Shown here: piece after piece, positions 8,067 to 16,054 of the stretch
Layout: each line of letters begins with the position of its first letter
Position numbering within the stretch: position 1 is the stretch's first letter
Source: Streptomyces diastatochromogenes
Lineage (GTDB): Bacteria > Actinomycetota > Actinomycetes > Streptomycetales > Streptomycetaceae
Reading direction: 5' to 3'
Length of the DNA stretch: 46,368 nt
Assembly: GCA_001550305.1 (NCBI GenBank)
Contig: LRTP01000319.1
Coordinates: 1 to 46,368, forward strand
Notes under the pieces: model-generated
Databases searched by the model: none
Told to the model about the DNA's origin: nothing
Seen by the model: the letters and a program-made list of their open reading frames with translations, nothing else
Program-made: the position numbers and the translations under genes

Positions 8067-11000
8067 TCAGCGCAGGCCGAAGGCCCGGGTGATCGTCTGC
8101 GAGACGGTGTTGCCCGCGCTGTCCCGCGCGCCGACCCGGAGGGTGACGAAGTCGGCGGACCGCGGCGCGCGCAGGTTCGTCCGCCATCCGTCGTCGCACC
8201 GGCTCAGGTCGGTCCGCTGCCAGGTCGCACCGTCGTCGTACGACACCTCGACGGTCGGCTTCCCGATGGTGGCGGTGGTGCCCGGCAGGTGCGAGGCGGT
8301 CACCGTCAGGCCGGCGTGCCGGTCGGCACGGCCGGACTTGTCGGTGTCCACGCCGTAGTCGAGCTGGATGAGCGGCAGGGACACCGCCGCGTCGCTGCCG
8401 GTGACCGCGGAGGTGAAGTCCCACTCGGTCAGCGTGTGCGTCGAGTACGGGCTGGCCCAGGTGCCGCGGTCGTTGTCGAGGACCAGCCGGTAGGGCAGGC
8501 GCTCGGCGCCGAGGCCGGGAACCTGCAGGTACTCGGCGTTGCCCCAGTCGAGCTGCCGGTCGCCCTGGTAGAGCGACATCCAGTCCTTGACGTCGAAGTT
8601 CGCGCCGGCCTCGCCGACGTGGCCGGACCCCGAGTCGCCCCAGCCGGGCGCGGTGATGTACATCGTGTCGAGGTAGCGCACCGGCTGGTAGTTGATCGGG
8701 CCCATGCGGGGCCGCTGGATCGGGCCGAACCAGCTGACCTTGCCGGTCTTGCGCGCCTGGTAGGTCAGCGGGTCGATCGAGTGCTGCCCGGTCTCGCCCT
8801 GGATGAAGGCGTCGTCCAGCCACGTGGTGCCGGCGGTGACCCAGTCGGTGCGCTCGCCCTGGGCGGGCGCGGTGAGCTGGTTGCCGACGGCCCAGCCGCG
8901 CCAGACGTCCGGACGGAACTCCATCGCCTTGCCCTGCCGGTAGTTCCGGAAGGAGACGTTCACCCGGCCGAGGTCCTTGGACTCCTCACGCCAGGTCGGG
9001 TCCGCCGGAACGGCGCCCGTCCAGTGGTGCACGACGTCGTAGACGTAGTCGGTCGTGGGGTGCGAGGTGACCTTCAGCGAGACCGCGCCGTGCCGAAGTT
9101 GGCCGATCAGGTCGGCGCCCTGATCGGCATTGAGCGTCGCCACCGTCACCGGGGCCGGGCTCTGCGGGCTCCAGGGGTTCTCGTCCCAGGGCTGCAGGCG
9201 GCCGACGCCGTCGTTGACGACCAGCAGCAGCCGGGCGCCGGCGGCCGCGGCGGCCTCCGCCTGGGCCTTGATCCCTTCCGTGCCGGCGCCGCGCACCACG
9301 ACGGCCTTGCCGCGCACGTTCTGCCGCGCGAGCTCCTCGGCCGTGCCGTCACCGGCGAAGACCGCCGTCAGGTTCCGGGTACCGGCGGGCAGCGGCGTGG
9401 CCGCGCGCTTGACCAGCGGGTCGTTGAAGGTCGTCGACTTCGTGCTCACGGTCAGCGCGGGCTGCTCGAGGCGGAAGCGGGCGCCGGCCTCGAACTCGCC
9501 GTCGGTGACCTTCTTGCCGGTCGGGAGCGCCCAGATGCTGTCGTACGACGCGTCCGGCAGCATCGACGTCTCCACCAGGCTGTCGGTGAAGGACCGGTGG
9601 GCGTCCAGGCGCGGCGCGACGGCGGTGGTCTGCTGCGGCACGCGCGCCAGGATCCGGCGTGCCTTGCGGCCGTCCAGGGTGACGGTACGGTCCTGGTCCA
9701 GCTTCACGTCGTTGAAGGCGAGCAGCACCATACCGCGCGAGTGCGGGCCTTCGGCGCCCTGCACGTCACCGGTGAGCCAGCCGCTGTAGCTGCCGACGGG
9801 CAGCCGCGCCGTGCCGGTGCCGGACGCGTCGAGGTCCATCACCGTGAAGAGGTGCTCGGCGGTCAGGACGACCCGGCCCTCCAGCGGCTTGCCCGAACGG
9901 TCCTTGGCGACCACGGTCAGATTCTGCCGCTGGCCCTCGCGGGCCGCGCCGATCAGAGTGCGGGCGCGGACCGCTCCGCTGCCGTCCGTACCGGTGATCA
10001 TGGCGCTGACCGACTGGTCGCCGCCCAGCTTGTCCAGATCCGCCGTCAGGGTGACCCTGGCGGTGCCGTGGGCGGGCACGGTGACGTGGTCGGCGGAGAG
10101 GCTGAACAACCCCGCCGGGACGGTGCCGTTGACCGCCAGGTCGAGGTTGGCCGGTGCGTCGCCGACGTTGGTGTACGTCACCGTCCGGACGTCGGTCTGC
10201 CCCGGCTTCGGCGGCCAGGTGTAGAAGCCGGAGTAGGCGCTCGTGGTGGCGAAGACCGTGGTGTGCACGGCCGCCAGCGCGTCGAGCCGGCCGGCGCCCG
10301 CCTGGTACGGGGTGTACGCCGGGGTGGCCTTGGCGCTGCTGACCAGCGCCTCCTTGAGCTGGGTGCCCGTCCAGTCGGGGTGCTCCGAGGCGAGGAGCGC
10401 GGCGGCACCGGCGACGTGCGGTGTCGCCATCGACGTGCCGCTCATCGTGGTGTAGTAGCCGGAGCCGCGCTTGTAGTGCGAGCGCGCCGCGACGATGTCG
10501 ACGCCGGGCGCGGTGATCTCCGGCTTCAGCCCGCCGTCGCCGTCACGCGGGCCCTGGCTGGAGAAGTCGGCGAGCGTGTCGGTGGAGTCGACGGCGCCGA
10601 CGGTCAGCGCGGAGTCCGCGGCACCGGGGCTGCTGATGGAGTGCGGGCCGCCGTTGCCCGCCGCGATCACGAACAACGCGCCCGTGTCGTGGCTGAGTTC
10701 GTCGACGGCCTGGCTCATCGGGTCGGTCTGGTCACCGCTGCCGCCCAGGCTCATGCTGATGATCCTGGCCTTCTGGTCGCGGGCGGCCCACTCCATGCCC
10801 GCGATGATCCAGGATTCCTGGCCGCTGCCCTCGGAGTTGAGCACCTTGCCGACGGCCAGCCGGGCGCCGGAGGCGACACCCCGCTCCTTGCCGTCGGAGG
10901 CACTGCCCGTGCCGACGATGGTCGAGGCGACGTGCGTGCCGTGGCCGTTGTAGTCGGCGATGTCGTCCTCGCCGGGGACGAAGCTGGCGCTGTCGGACAC

Positions 11001-11780
11001 CTGCCCGACCAGGTCCGGGTGTTCGGTGTCCGCGCCGCTGTCGAGCATCGCGACCTTCACGCCCTGGCCGGTGTCGCCCTCCGCCCATACCTTCTGCGCG
11101 CCGATCTGGGCGGTGGAGTCGGCCAGGTCGGCCTTCACCTTGCCGTCGAGCCACACCTTGGCGACGCCGCCCGCGAAGGACGGCTTCGCGGACCGGGCCG
11201 CCGCGCCGGAACCCCCGGTGAGCGAGGACCAGAACTCCGGTGCCTGCTTGTGGTTCTGCGCGAGGGCCGCGCCCTGGATGCTGTCCAGGCGGCGGACGTC
11301 GGTCGAGCCGGACATCTTCGTCCGGGTGCGGGCCTTGGCGGCGGCTCCGGTGTAGCGCACGATCAGCGGCAGCCGGGAGCTGTGCGCGTCGTCGTAACCC
11401 TCGGCAATCAGCCGCGTCACGTTGAAGAGCTGCTTGTCGAGCTTGCCGGCGCTCACGTACGGCAGCGCGGCGTCGGGGTAGACGTAGGTGGCACCGTCCA
11501 GGACGGCACGGTGGAAGCCGGTGGTGGCTCCGCTCGCGGCCTGGAAGGAGCGCACGACGGTGCCGTCGGCGGCGGTCCCGATGGTGACCTTGTCACCCGT
11601 GATCAGGGTGACGGTGTGCGTGCCGGCATCGCCGGGGGTTTGGTGTCCGGCGTCGTTGTGCGACACCTCACCGGCGGAGTACGCGGACACAGCGGCAGTC
11701 GCCGGTATGACGCCGACTGTTAGCGCGGCCGCCACGGCGAGGGCGATCGGCCCGGGCCGGGGGATGGGAACCTTGGGCAA
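8067..11780 (-). CDS. Secreted S8 (subtilisin-like) serine protease, second large paralogue
   Basis: 1,237 residues starting at TTG 11780 with GGAG 6 bp upstream. A signal peptide (IALAVAAALTVGVIPATAA) and pro-region lead to the catalytic domain: Asp247 in VAMLDSGAD, His280 in NGHGTHVAST, Asn376 in IAAGNGGP and Ser450 in SGTSMATPHVAG. The C-terminal region includes a PA-like stretch (KAVVVRGAGTEGIKAQAEAA with ARLLLVVNDG), then beta-rich domains. It shares the layout and several motifs (WLDGK, DWxxxQLK) with the protease at 2440-5826, so the pair probably arose by duplication. It acts outside the cell on proteins or large peptides. Broken genes flank it on both sides while it remains intact, suggesting selection. 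Confidence 0.93.
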   Translation of the reverse strand: MPKVPIPRPGPIALAVAAALTVGVIPATAAVSAYSAGEVSHNDAGHQTPGDAGTHTVTLITGDKVTIGTAADGTVVRSFQAASGATTGFHRAVLDGATYVYPDAALPYVSAGKLDKQLFNVTRLIAEGYDDAHSSRLPLIVRYTGAAAKARTRTKMSGSTDVRRLDSIQGAALAQNHKQAPEFWSSLTGGSGAAARSAKPSFAGGVAKVWLDGKVKADLADSTAQIGAQKVWAEGDTGQGVKVAMLDSGADTEHPDLVGQVSDSASFVPGEDDIADYNGHGTHVASTIVGTGSASDGKERGVASGARLAVGKVLNSEGSGQESWIIAGMEWAARDQKARIISMSLGGSGDQTDPMSQAVDELSHDTGALFVIAAGNGGPHSISSPGAADSALTVGAVDSTDTLADFSSQGPRDGDGGLKPEITAPGVDIVAARSHYKRGSGYYTTMSGTSMATPHVAGAAALLASEHPDWTGTQLKEALVSSAKATPAYTPYQAGAGRLDALAAVHTTVFATTSAYSGFYTWPPKPGQTDVRTVTYTNVGDAPANLDLAVNGTVPAGLFSLSADHVTVPAHGTARVTLTADLDKLGGDQSVSAMITGTDGSGAVRARTLIGAAREGQRQNLTVVAKDRSGKPLEGRVVLTAEHLFTVMDLDASGTGTARLPVGSYSGWLTGDVQGAEGPHSRGMVLLAFNDVKLDQDRTVTLDGRKARRILARVPQQTTAVAPRLDAHRSFTDSLVETSMLPDASYDSIWALPTGKKVTDGEFEAGARFRLEQPALTVSTKSTTFNDPLVKRAATPLPAGTRNLTAVFAGDGTAEELARQNVRGKAVVVRGAGTEGIKAQAEAAAAAGARLLLVVNDGVGRLQPWDENPWSPQSPAPVTVATLNADQGADLIGQLRHGAVSLKVTSHPTTDYVYDVVHHWTGAVPADPTWREESKDLGRVNVSFRNYRQGKAMEFRPDVWRGWAVGNQLTAPAQGERTDWVTAGTTWLDDAFIQGETGQHSIDPLTYQARKTGKVSWFGPIQRPRMGPINYQPVRYLDTMYITAPGWGDSGSGHVGEAGANFDVKDWMSLYQGDRQLDWGNAEYLQVPGLGAERLPYRLVLDNDRGTWASPYSTHTLTEWDFTSAVTGSDAAVSLPLIQLDYGVDTDKSGRADRHAGLTVTASHLPGTTATIGKPTVEVSYDDGATWQRTDLSRCDDGWRTNLRAPRSADFVTLRVGARDSAGNTVSQTITRAFGLR

Positions 11781-12066
11781 GGAAGACTCCTGAGACGCGG
11801 CGAAGATCGAAAGATCACTGGATCCTCCGGCCTCCCCCGCCGTCGTTCAAGGGGTCGCACCTGTCGCTCTTGTGCCATGGCACAGTTGCGCCGCGGGCAT
11901 GCGGGGGCGTCGGCCACCGCGCGTCCGGGGGGAGGGGACGGCGGCGGACCGCCCCATGAATTCGGCGTGTCGAGGGACGGAGCAACGGGCCAGCGGGGCA
12001 TCCCGGTCGGCGGCTTGGCGCACGCCCTCCGCCGGGGCGGACGCCAGGTGCGGCGGGCCCGCGCTC
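11781..12066. other. Intergenic region upstream of the second subtilase
   Basis: Subtilase promoter region plus sequence without coding character. The only clear signal is the perfect palindrome at 11871-11884. Confidence 0.5.
11871..11884. promoter_or_regulatory. Perfect 14-bp palindrome upstream of the second subtilase
   Basis: TGTGCCATGGCACA lies about 90 bp upstream of the TTG start. A perfect palindrome this long in a protease promoter region is a likely regulator site. No copy was found upstream of the first subtilase. Confidence 0.4.
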
Positions 12067-12490
12067 TCACGTCATCGATGAGTGATGGGCCTTCCCGCGG
12101 GGGGCCGACAGCCCCAGAGCCGGTACCCACTCGCCGTCACTCAGCCCGCCTTCCTGACCCTCGGCTGCGCGCTCATACGCTGACCGTGCCCTGCGTGTCG
12201 TGTCGTTGGCGAAACACCGGCTCCCCGTCGCTCCGGTGCGCCCGCAGGCTGTGGAACTCCCGGTCCATGTCCCGTATGAACTCAAGGAAGTTCGCATGCC
12301 GCTCGGGTGGCGTGGCCCGCCGGCTCGCCCATGTGTACACGGCCCACTCACCGGCCTCATCCAGGTCCTCGGGATCCATGAGGACGTGGGTGATGTCGGA
12401 CTCCACGTCGAGCTGCAGCCCGCGCCGCCAGACGTCCGCCTCCCGCCGCTCCTCGGGCCCGGCGTCCTCGTCCAGGTACTCCTCGAACAT
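12067..12490 (-). pseudogene. SMI1/KNR4-like protein, C-terminal fragment with a frameshift
   Basis: ATG 12490 opens LDVESDITHVLMDPEDLDEA, then GEWAVYTWASRRATPPERHA and FLEFIRDMDREFHSLRA, which resembles the second half of bacterial SMI1/KNR4-domain proteins. The frame ends after GEPVFRQRHD. Moving frame at that point continues as ANDTTRRARSAYERAAEGQ to a stop at 12067, matching the usual FxNDTTR continuation. There is no ribosome site and the start sits 24 bp past the VIT1 gene stop, so the N-terminal half is missing. SMI1 proteins often act as immunity proteins in toxin systems; this copy is probably dead. Family call from memory. Confidence 0.5.
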
Positions 12491-12514
12491 GTCCGCGAGC
12501 CCTGGGGCTCCCCG

Positions 12515-13021
12515 TCAGGTGACCGCACCGAGCATGGCGCTGACGCCGGCGATGATCGCTCCGCCGATCGCGATGGAGACGAACGAGCGGAGGAAGCCAG
12601 TGCCGAAGAAGCGCCACCGGATCCAGGCCAGACTGACCAGTTCGAGGGTGATCGTGGCCAGCGCCACGGCGAGGGCAGCGTGGTACTGGGGTATCAGGAA
12701 GGGCAGGGTGTGCAGCACTCCGCCGAGAAACGTGCCTGCCCCGGTGATGGCTCCGCGCAGATAGGGATTGCCGCGGCCGGTCAGGTCTCCGGTGTCGGAC
12801 AGGCCTTCGGAGAAGGCCATGCTGACACCGGCGCCGATGGCGGTGGCCAGCCCCGCGAAGAACGCGTAGCGCGGTTGGTGCGTGGCGAACGCGACGGCGA
12901 AGATCGGTGCCAGCGTGGACAGCGAGCCGTCGATCAGTCCGGTCATGGCGGGTTGCGCACGCTGCAGGAGAAACGAACGCCTGTCCTGGTGCTCGGACGG
13001 CCGCAATAGCGTCGTGGTCAT
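12515..13021 (-). CDS. VIT1/CCC1-family membrane transporter
   Basis: 168 residues from ATG 13021 (AAGGAG 9 bp upstream). The sequence GLIDGSLSTLAPIFAVAFAT, then GLATAIGAGVSMAFSEGLSD, matches the first two helices of VIT1/CCC1 iron/manganese transporters. Later helices (GAGTFLGGVLHTLPFLIP, ALAVALATITLELVSLAWI, IAIGGAIIAGVSAMLGA) complete a five-helix protein. It lacks the rubrerythrin-like domain fused in related proteins. It likely moves Fe2+ or Mn2+ out of the cytoplasm. It is intact although both neighbours are fragments; its promoter lies within or beside the truncated dehydrogenase fragment. Confidence 0.82.
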   Translation of the reverse strand: MTTTLLRPSEHQDRRSFLLQRAQPAMTGLIDGSLSTLAPIFAVAFATHQPRYAFFAGLATAIGAGVSMAFSEGLSDTGDLTGRGNPYLRGAITGAGTFLGGVLHTLPFLIPQYHAALAVALATITLELVSLAWIRWRFFGTGFLRSFVSIAIGGAIIAGVSAMLGAVT

Positions 13022-13062
13022 GGAAGGGGTCTCCTTGCCGATCCTGGTCATCCTGGCCAGCG

Positions 13063-13497
13063 GGCCCGATACAGGACGTCCTTGCGCCCGTGTTCGGCGC
13101 GCTGGGCCGGGCCACATTCTGGCTGGGCCCGGCCGGCGACGGCACCAAGGCGAAACGGGTGTTGAACAGCTGGCTCGTCAGCCTCGTGGAAGCGACCGCG
13201 GAAACCCTGTCCTTCGGCGGCCACCTGGGCCTGGACCCCGCCTCGATCGTGGAACTGCTGCGGTCGACCCCGCTCGGAAGCCCGTACGCGGTGCACAAGG
13301 CCACGACCATGCTGGCCGGCAACTTCACCCCCGCGTTCGCGCTCAAACACGCCCTCAAGGACGCCGAACTCGCGGTGCAGGCCGCGCACTCCAGTGGCAC
13401 TCGACTCGCGCTCACAGAAGCGCTGCTCCCCCGCTGGCGGCAGACCGCCCTCCTGCACGCCGACAACGACCTGTCCGCGGTCTACATCACGGCCTGA
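13063..13497 (+). pseudogene. 3-hydroxyisobutyrate dehydrogenase-like C-terminal domain, 5' truncated
   Basis: About 143 codons read as the helical C-terminal domain of beta-hydroxyacid dehydrogenases. VFGALGRATFWLGPAGDGTK is followed by the catalytic-lysine motif region KRVLNSWLVSLVEATAETL (usual form K-x2-N-x2), then GLDPASIVELL and FALKHALKDAELAVQAA. The NAD-binding Rossmann half is absent and the 5' edge falls in the VIT1 promoter region. There is no start codon, so it cannot make a working enzyme. The cut suggests a deletion or insertion joined it to the VIT1 gene. Confidence 0.7.
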
Positions 13498-13528
13498 CCT
13501 AGCCGGCGCAGCGAAAGGACGCACGGCG

Positions 13529-13915
13529 ATGAGGACGAACGCCTGCCCCACGGTCCCGACCACGCGGTACGCAGCAGCGAGGCAGCCCCCTGGCACCGTC
13601 ACCACGGTGGCGGACCAGAAGCACCCCGGCACCGCCGCCGCGACGGCCGAACACGGACGGCTGGGGCTGGCGCTCATCCTGGTCGCCGCCTTCATGGTGG
13701 TACTGGACTTCAGCATCGTGAACGTCGCACTGTCGTCGATCCAGCGTGAGCTCGGCGTTTCGGCCGCCACGGTGCAGTGGGTGGTCACGGGCTACGCCAT
13801 CGCCTTCGGCGGCCTGCTGATCGCCTCCCGCGTGGTGCAGGGGAACGGGCCGCGATGGTCGCGCCCGCCGCACTGTCACTCATCACCATGGGCTTCCCCG
13901 AGCATGTGCCGCTGC
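13529..13915 (+). pseudogene. MFS transporter N-terminal remnant with internal deletion and frameshift
   Basis: After a possible ATG at 13529 the frame reads a normal DHA2-type TM1-TM2 (LILVAAFMVVLDFSIVNVAL, then VVTGYAIAFGGLLIA). It then jumps straight to RVVQG, which belongs to TM4, so loop 2-3 and TM3 are deleted. A frameshift follows; the next recognisable piece, MVAPAALSLITMGFPE, is in another frame. Nothing downstream continues the family. It is on the same strand as the dehydrogenase fragment and starts 32 bp past it. Confidence 0.7.
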
Positions 13916-13919
13916 TCGC

Positions 13920-14054
13920 GGTCGCGTTCCTGGAACCGGGGGGCTCGGCGGCCTCGCCACCGCCCGCTCCCGAACAGCCCGCCAACAGCGGCCCGGTTAA
14001 CAGCCCGGTGGTCAAGGCGCCGCAGCGCAACCGCACCCGTCTCCGATACTCCAT
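13920..14054 (-). pseudogene. Lipoprotein N-terminal fragment
   Basis: ATG 14054 opens MEYRRRVRLRCGALTTGLL, then TGPLLAGCSGAGGG: an arginine-rich start, hydrophobic core and the lipobox LLAGC followed by a Gly/Ala-rich spacer. The frame then enters the antisense of the MFS remnant, so the mature protein is missing. One leucine in the signal peptide is a TTA codon (within CTGTTAACC), rare in Streptomyces. Probably the 5' end of a lost lipoprotein gene. Confidence 0.4.
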
Positions 14055-14285
14055 CGCCGCCCCATCCGCACACCCGTTCCCCGCAGGGAGCGTGGCCACT
14101 ATGCCGCGGCGGGACTACGGCTGTGTCCGTGCGCTCGGAATACGGAGTCCTTCTCGGTCAGCCGCCGGCGTCGGCCGGTTCGGGCCCCGAACACTGCGAG
14201 TACGAAGATTTTGCGATCGCGCGAGCATCGCATGAACCACTTCCCACCTGCACGAAGTCCCCTTTGCCCGTAAGTACGGCCGACC

Positions 14286-14307
14286 GGTAACTCCGCGTTC
14301 ACCGAGC
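14286..14307 (+). promoter_or_regulatory. PhoP-box-like direct repeat upstream of the phospholipase D gene
   Basis: Two adjoining 11-bp units, GGTAACTCCGC and GTTCACCGAGC. The second matches the Streptomyces PhoP direct-repeat unit (GTTCACC plus 4) and the first matches it partly. The site is about 90 bp upstream of the start codon. Direct-repeat spacing of 11 bp is what PhoP needs. Binding is inference. Confidence 0.45.
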
Positions 14308-14393
14308 TTCTCTTCCTCACCATTCTCCGCGCGTGCTGTCATGCACGTGCCCATCGACCTCCGGGTGGGCATCAACTCGACCAGGAGTCACGC

Positions 14394-15380
14394 ATGTTGT
14401 GGAAGGTCCTCGGCCGCGCGGGTGTCGCGCTGGCCGCCGGCGCCGCCGTGCTCGCCACCGCCGTCCCCGCGAACGCCGCAAGCTACTCCGCGTTCGCCTT
14501 CTCGCGGAGCAGCAGCGAGCCGACCATCTACGACTTCATCAACTCGGCCACCACCTCCCTCGACATGACCATGTACGAGCTGAAGGACACCACCGCCGTC
14601 AACGACCTCATAGCCCTGAAGAACAAGGGCGTCACGGTACGGGTGATCCTGGACGGCGCGCACAAGTCCGCCAACCAGTCGGCGTACAACGCCCTGACGA
14701 GCGCGGGAGTGGTCTGGTCGTCGTCCACCTTCGTGTACACCCACCAGAAGACCGTCACGGCGGACGGCGCCAAGTCGCTGATCCTCACCGGCAACCTCAC
14801 CTCCCAGTACTACCCGACCGGCCGTGACTACGGTGTGTTCGACGACGACAGCCGCGATGTCGCCTCGATCGAGAAGGTCTTCAACGCGGACTACACGAGC
14901 ACCGCGATCACCCCGACCGACGGCGACCATCTGCTCTGGTCCCCCACCGACTCCCGCAACCGCCTACTGTCCCTGATCAACGGCGCCACCACGACGCTCG
15001 ACGCCGAGGAACTGGAACTCAGCGACAGCGCGGTCGTCAACGCCATCGTGGCCAGGGCGCAGGCGGGCGTGGCCGTACGGCTGGTCCTGGAGAGTCCCTC
15101 CAGCTACTCCAGCGAGGTGTCCGCGATCAAGGCGGCCGGTGGCACCGTCGTCGGATACTCCGACCCCAACGGTTTCTACATCCACGCCAAGGCGATGGTC
15201 GCCGACTACGGTCTGTCCACCCAGAAGGTGGAAGCGGGTTCCATGAACATCAGCAGCAACTCGCTGAGCAACAACCGGGAACTGGGCATCATCCTCACGG
15301 GCACCGGCGTGACCCAAGCCGTTGCCACCACCATCGAGACCACTTTCGACAGCGACTACTCGGGCGGCACCACGGCCTAG
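14394..15380 (+). CDS. Secreted phospholipase D-like protein
   Basis: 328 residues from ATG 14394 with AGGAG 6 bp upstream. The signal peptide (VLGRAGVALAAGAAVLATAVPANA) ends near residue 29. Two HKD motifs are present: HQKTVTAD (His117, Lys119, Asp124) and HAKAMVAD (His264, Lys266, Asp271). Each is followed by a GN or GS strand (LTGNLTS, EAGSMNISSNS), so this is a complete two-lobed PLD active site. It probably cleaves phosphodiesters outside the cell; the substrate could be phospholipid or nucleic acid and the sequence does not decide. The length is shorter than classic Streptomyces PLD (about 500) and nearer to cardiolipin synthase/nuclease-like members. The PhoP-like box suggests expression under phosphate limitation. 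Confidence 0.9.
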   Translation: MLWKVLGRAGVALAAGAAVLATAVPANAASYSAFAFSRSSSEPTIYDFINSATTSLDMTMYELKDTTAVNDLIALKNKGVTVRVILDGAHKSANQSAYNALTSAGVVWSSSTFVYTHQKTVTADGAKSLILTGNLTSQYYPTGRDYGVFDDDSRDVASIEKVFNADYTSTAITPTDGDHLLWSPTDSRNRLLSLINGATTTLDAEELELSDSAVVNAIVARAQAGVAVRLVLESPSSYSSEVSAIKAAGGTVVGYSDPNGFYIHAKAMVADYGLSTQKVEAGSMNISSNSLSNNRELGIILTGTGVTQAVATTIETTFDSDYSGGTTA

Positions 15381-15423
15381 AACCCGCCGCGACAGCGCCG
15401 CCGCGGCCACGTACTCTCGGCCG

Positions 15424-15993
15424 ATGGACAGAATCGATGTACGGCTGGGGGCAGACGCCACATCGTCAGCTCCCGCTCTCATACTGCGCCCCTGGAGCCC
15501 CGCAGATGCTGCCGATCTGGTGGAGCTGTATCAGGATGACGCCCTGCGCCGATGGACGAGCTCGGCCGTGAACGACGTGGCGGGCGCGGCACGGTGGATT
15601 CAGGACCAGCAACGGGGATGGGAGGCGGGAGACCGTTTCGGATTCGCCGTCCTGGAAGCCCAAGCCGCGGGCGCTGAGGGACAGTTGGCGGGTCACGTGG
15701 TCCTCAAGAACGTCACCCCGGGCGCTTCGTCCGCCGAGGTCGGCTACTGGACCGCGGCGCATGCGCGCGGCCGGACAGTGGCGCCCCGAGCACTGCGGGC
15801 GCTGACGAACTGGGCCTTCACCGCCTTCCCCGGTGACGGGCCGAAGCGCCTTGAACTCCTGCATCAAGTGGACAACACGGCGTCGTGCCGCGTCGCGCAG
15901 AAGAGCGGGTACGAACTGATCACGCTCCTGCCCGCGGCACCGCCCGCCTACCCCCTCGCCGGTCACCTGCACGTACGGGACCGCGACCGCTGA
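15424..15993 (+). CDS. GNAT-family N-acetyltransferase
   Basis: 189 residues. The pattern is RimJ/RimL-like: LILRPWSPADAADLVELYQD, then FGFAVLEAQ and VVLKNVTPGASSAEVGYWTA. The acetyl-CoA binding region is ARGRTVAPRALRALTNWAF, and the late motif is LELLHQVDNTASCRVAQKSG. It would acetylate an amino group of a protein N-terminus or small molecule; the target is unknown. ATG 15424 is used although no ribosome site is clear. It lies 43 bp after the phospholipase gene on the same strand, so cotranscription is possible, and it is convergent with the LysR gene. Confidence 0.82.
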   Translation: MDRIDVRLGADATSSAPALILRPWSPADAADLVELYQDDALRRWTSSAVNDVAGAARWIQDQQRGWEAGDRFGFAVLEAQAAGAEGQLAGHVVLKNVTPGASSAEVGYWTAAHARGRTVAPRALRALTNWAFTAFPGDGPKRLELLHQVDNTASCRVAQKSGYELITLLPAAPPAYPLAGHLHVRDRDR

Positions 15994-16030
15994 CCCGGCC
16001 GGGCAGCCACCCCCGCACTGCTGATGACGG

Positions 16031-16045
16031 CTCCCCCATGGGGAG
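16031..16045. terminator. Short hairpin between convergent GNAT and LysR genes
   Basis: CTCCCC-CAT-GGGGAG in the 61-bp convergent gap. A small but perfect stem; a likely weak bidirectional terminator. Confidence 0.4.
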
Positions 16046-16054
16046 AACAGCCGG

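Noticed and set aside
7998..11723. 1,241-codon plus-strand open frame opposite the second subtilase
   Set aside because: Same reason: composition is antisense-like and the minus-strand subtilase explains the region.
12907..13062. Upstream extension of the dehydrogenase fragment to a start near 12907
   Set aside because: That part is antisense of the VIT1 gene start and has no family similarity.
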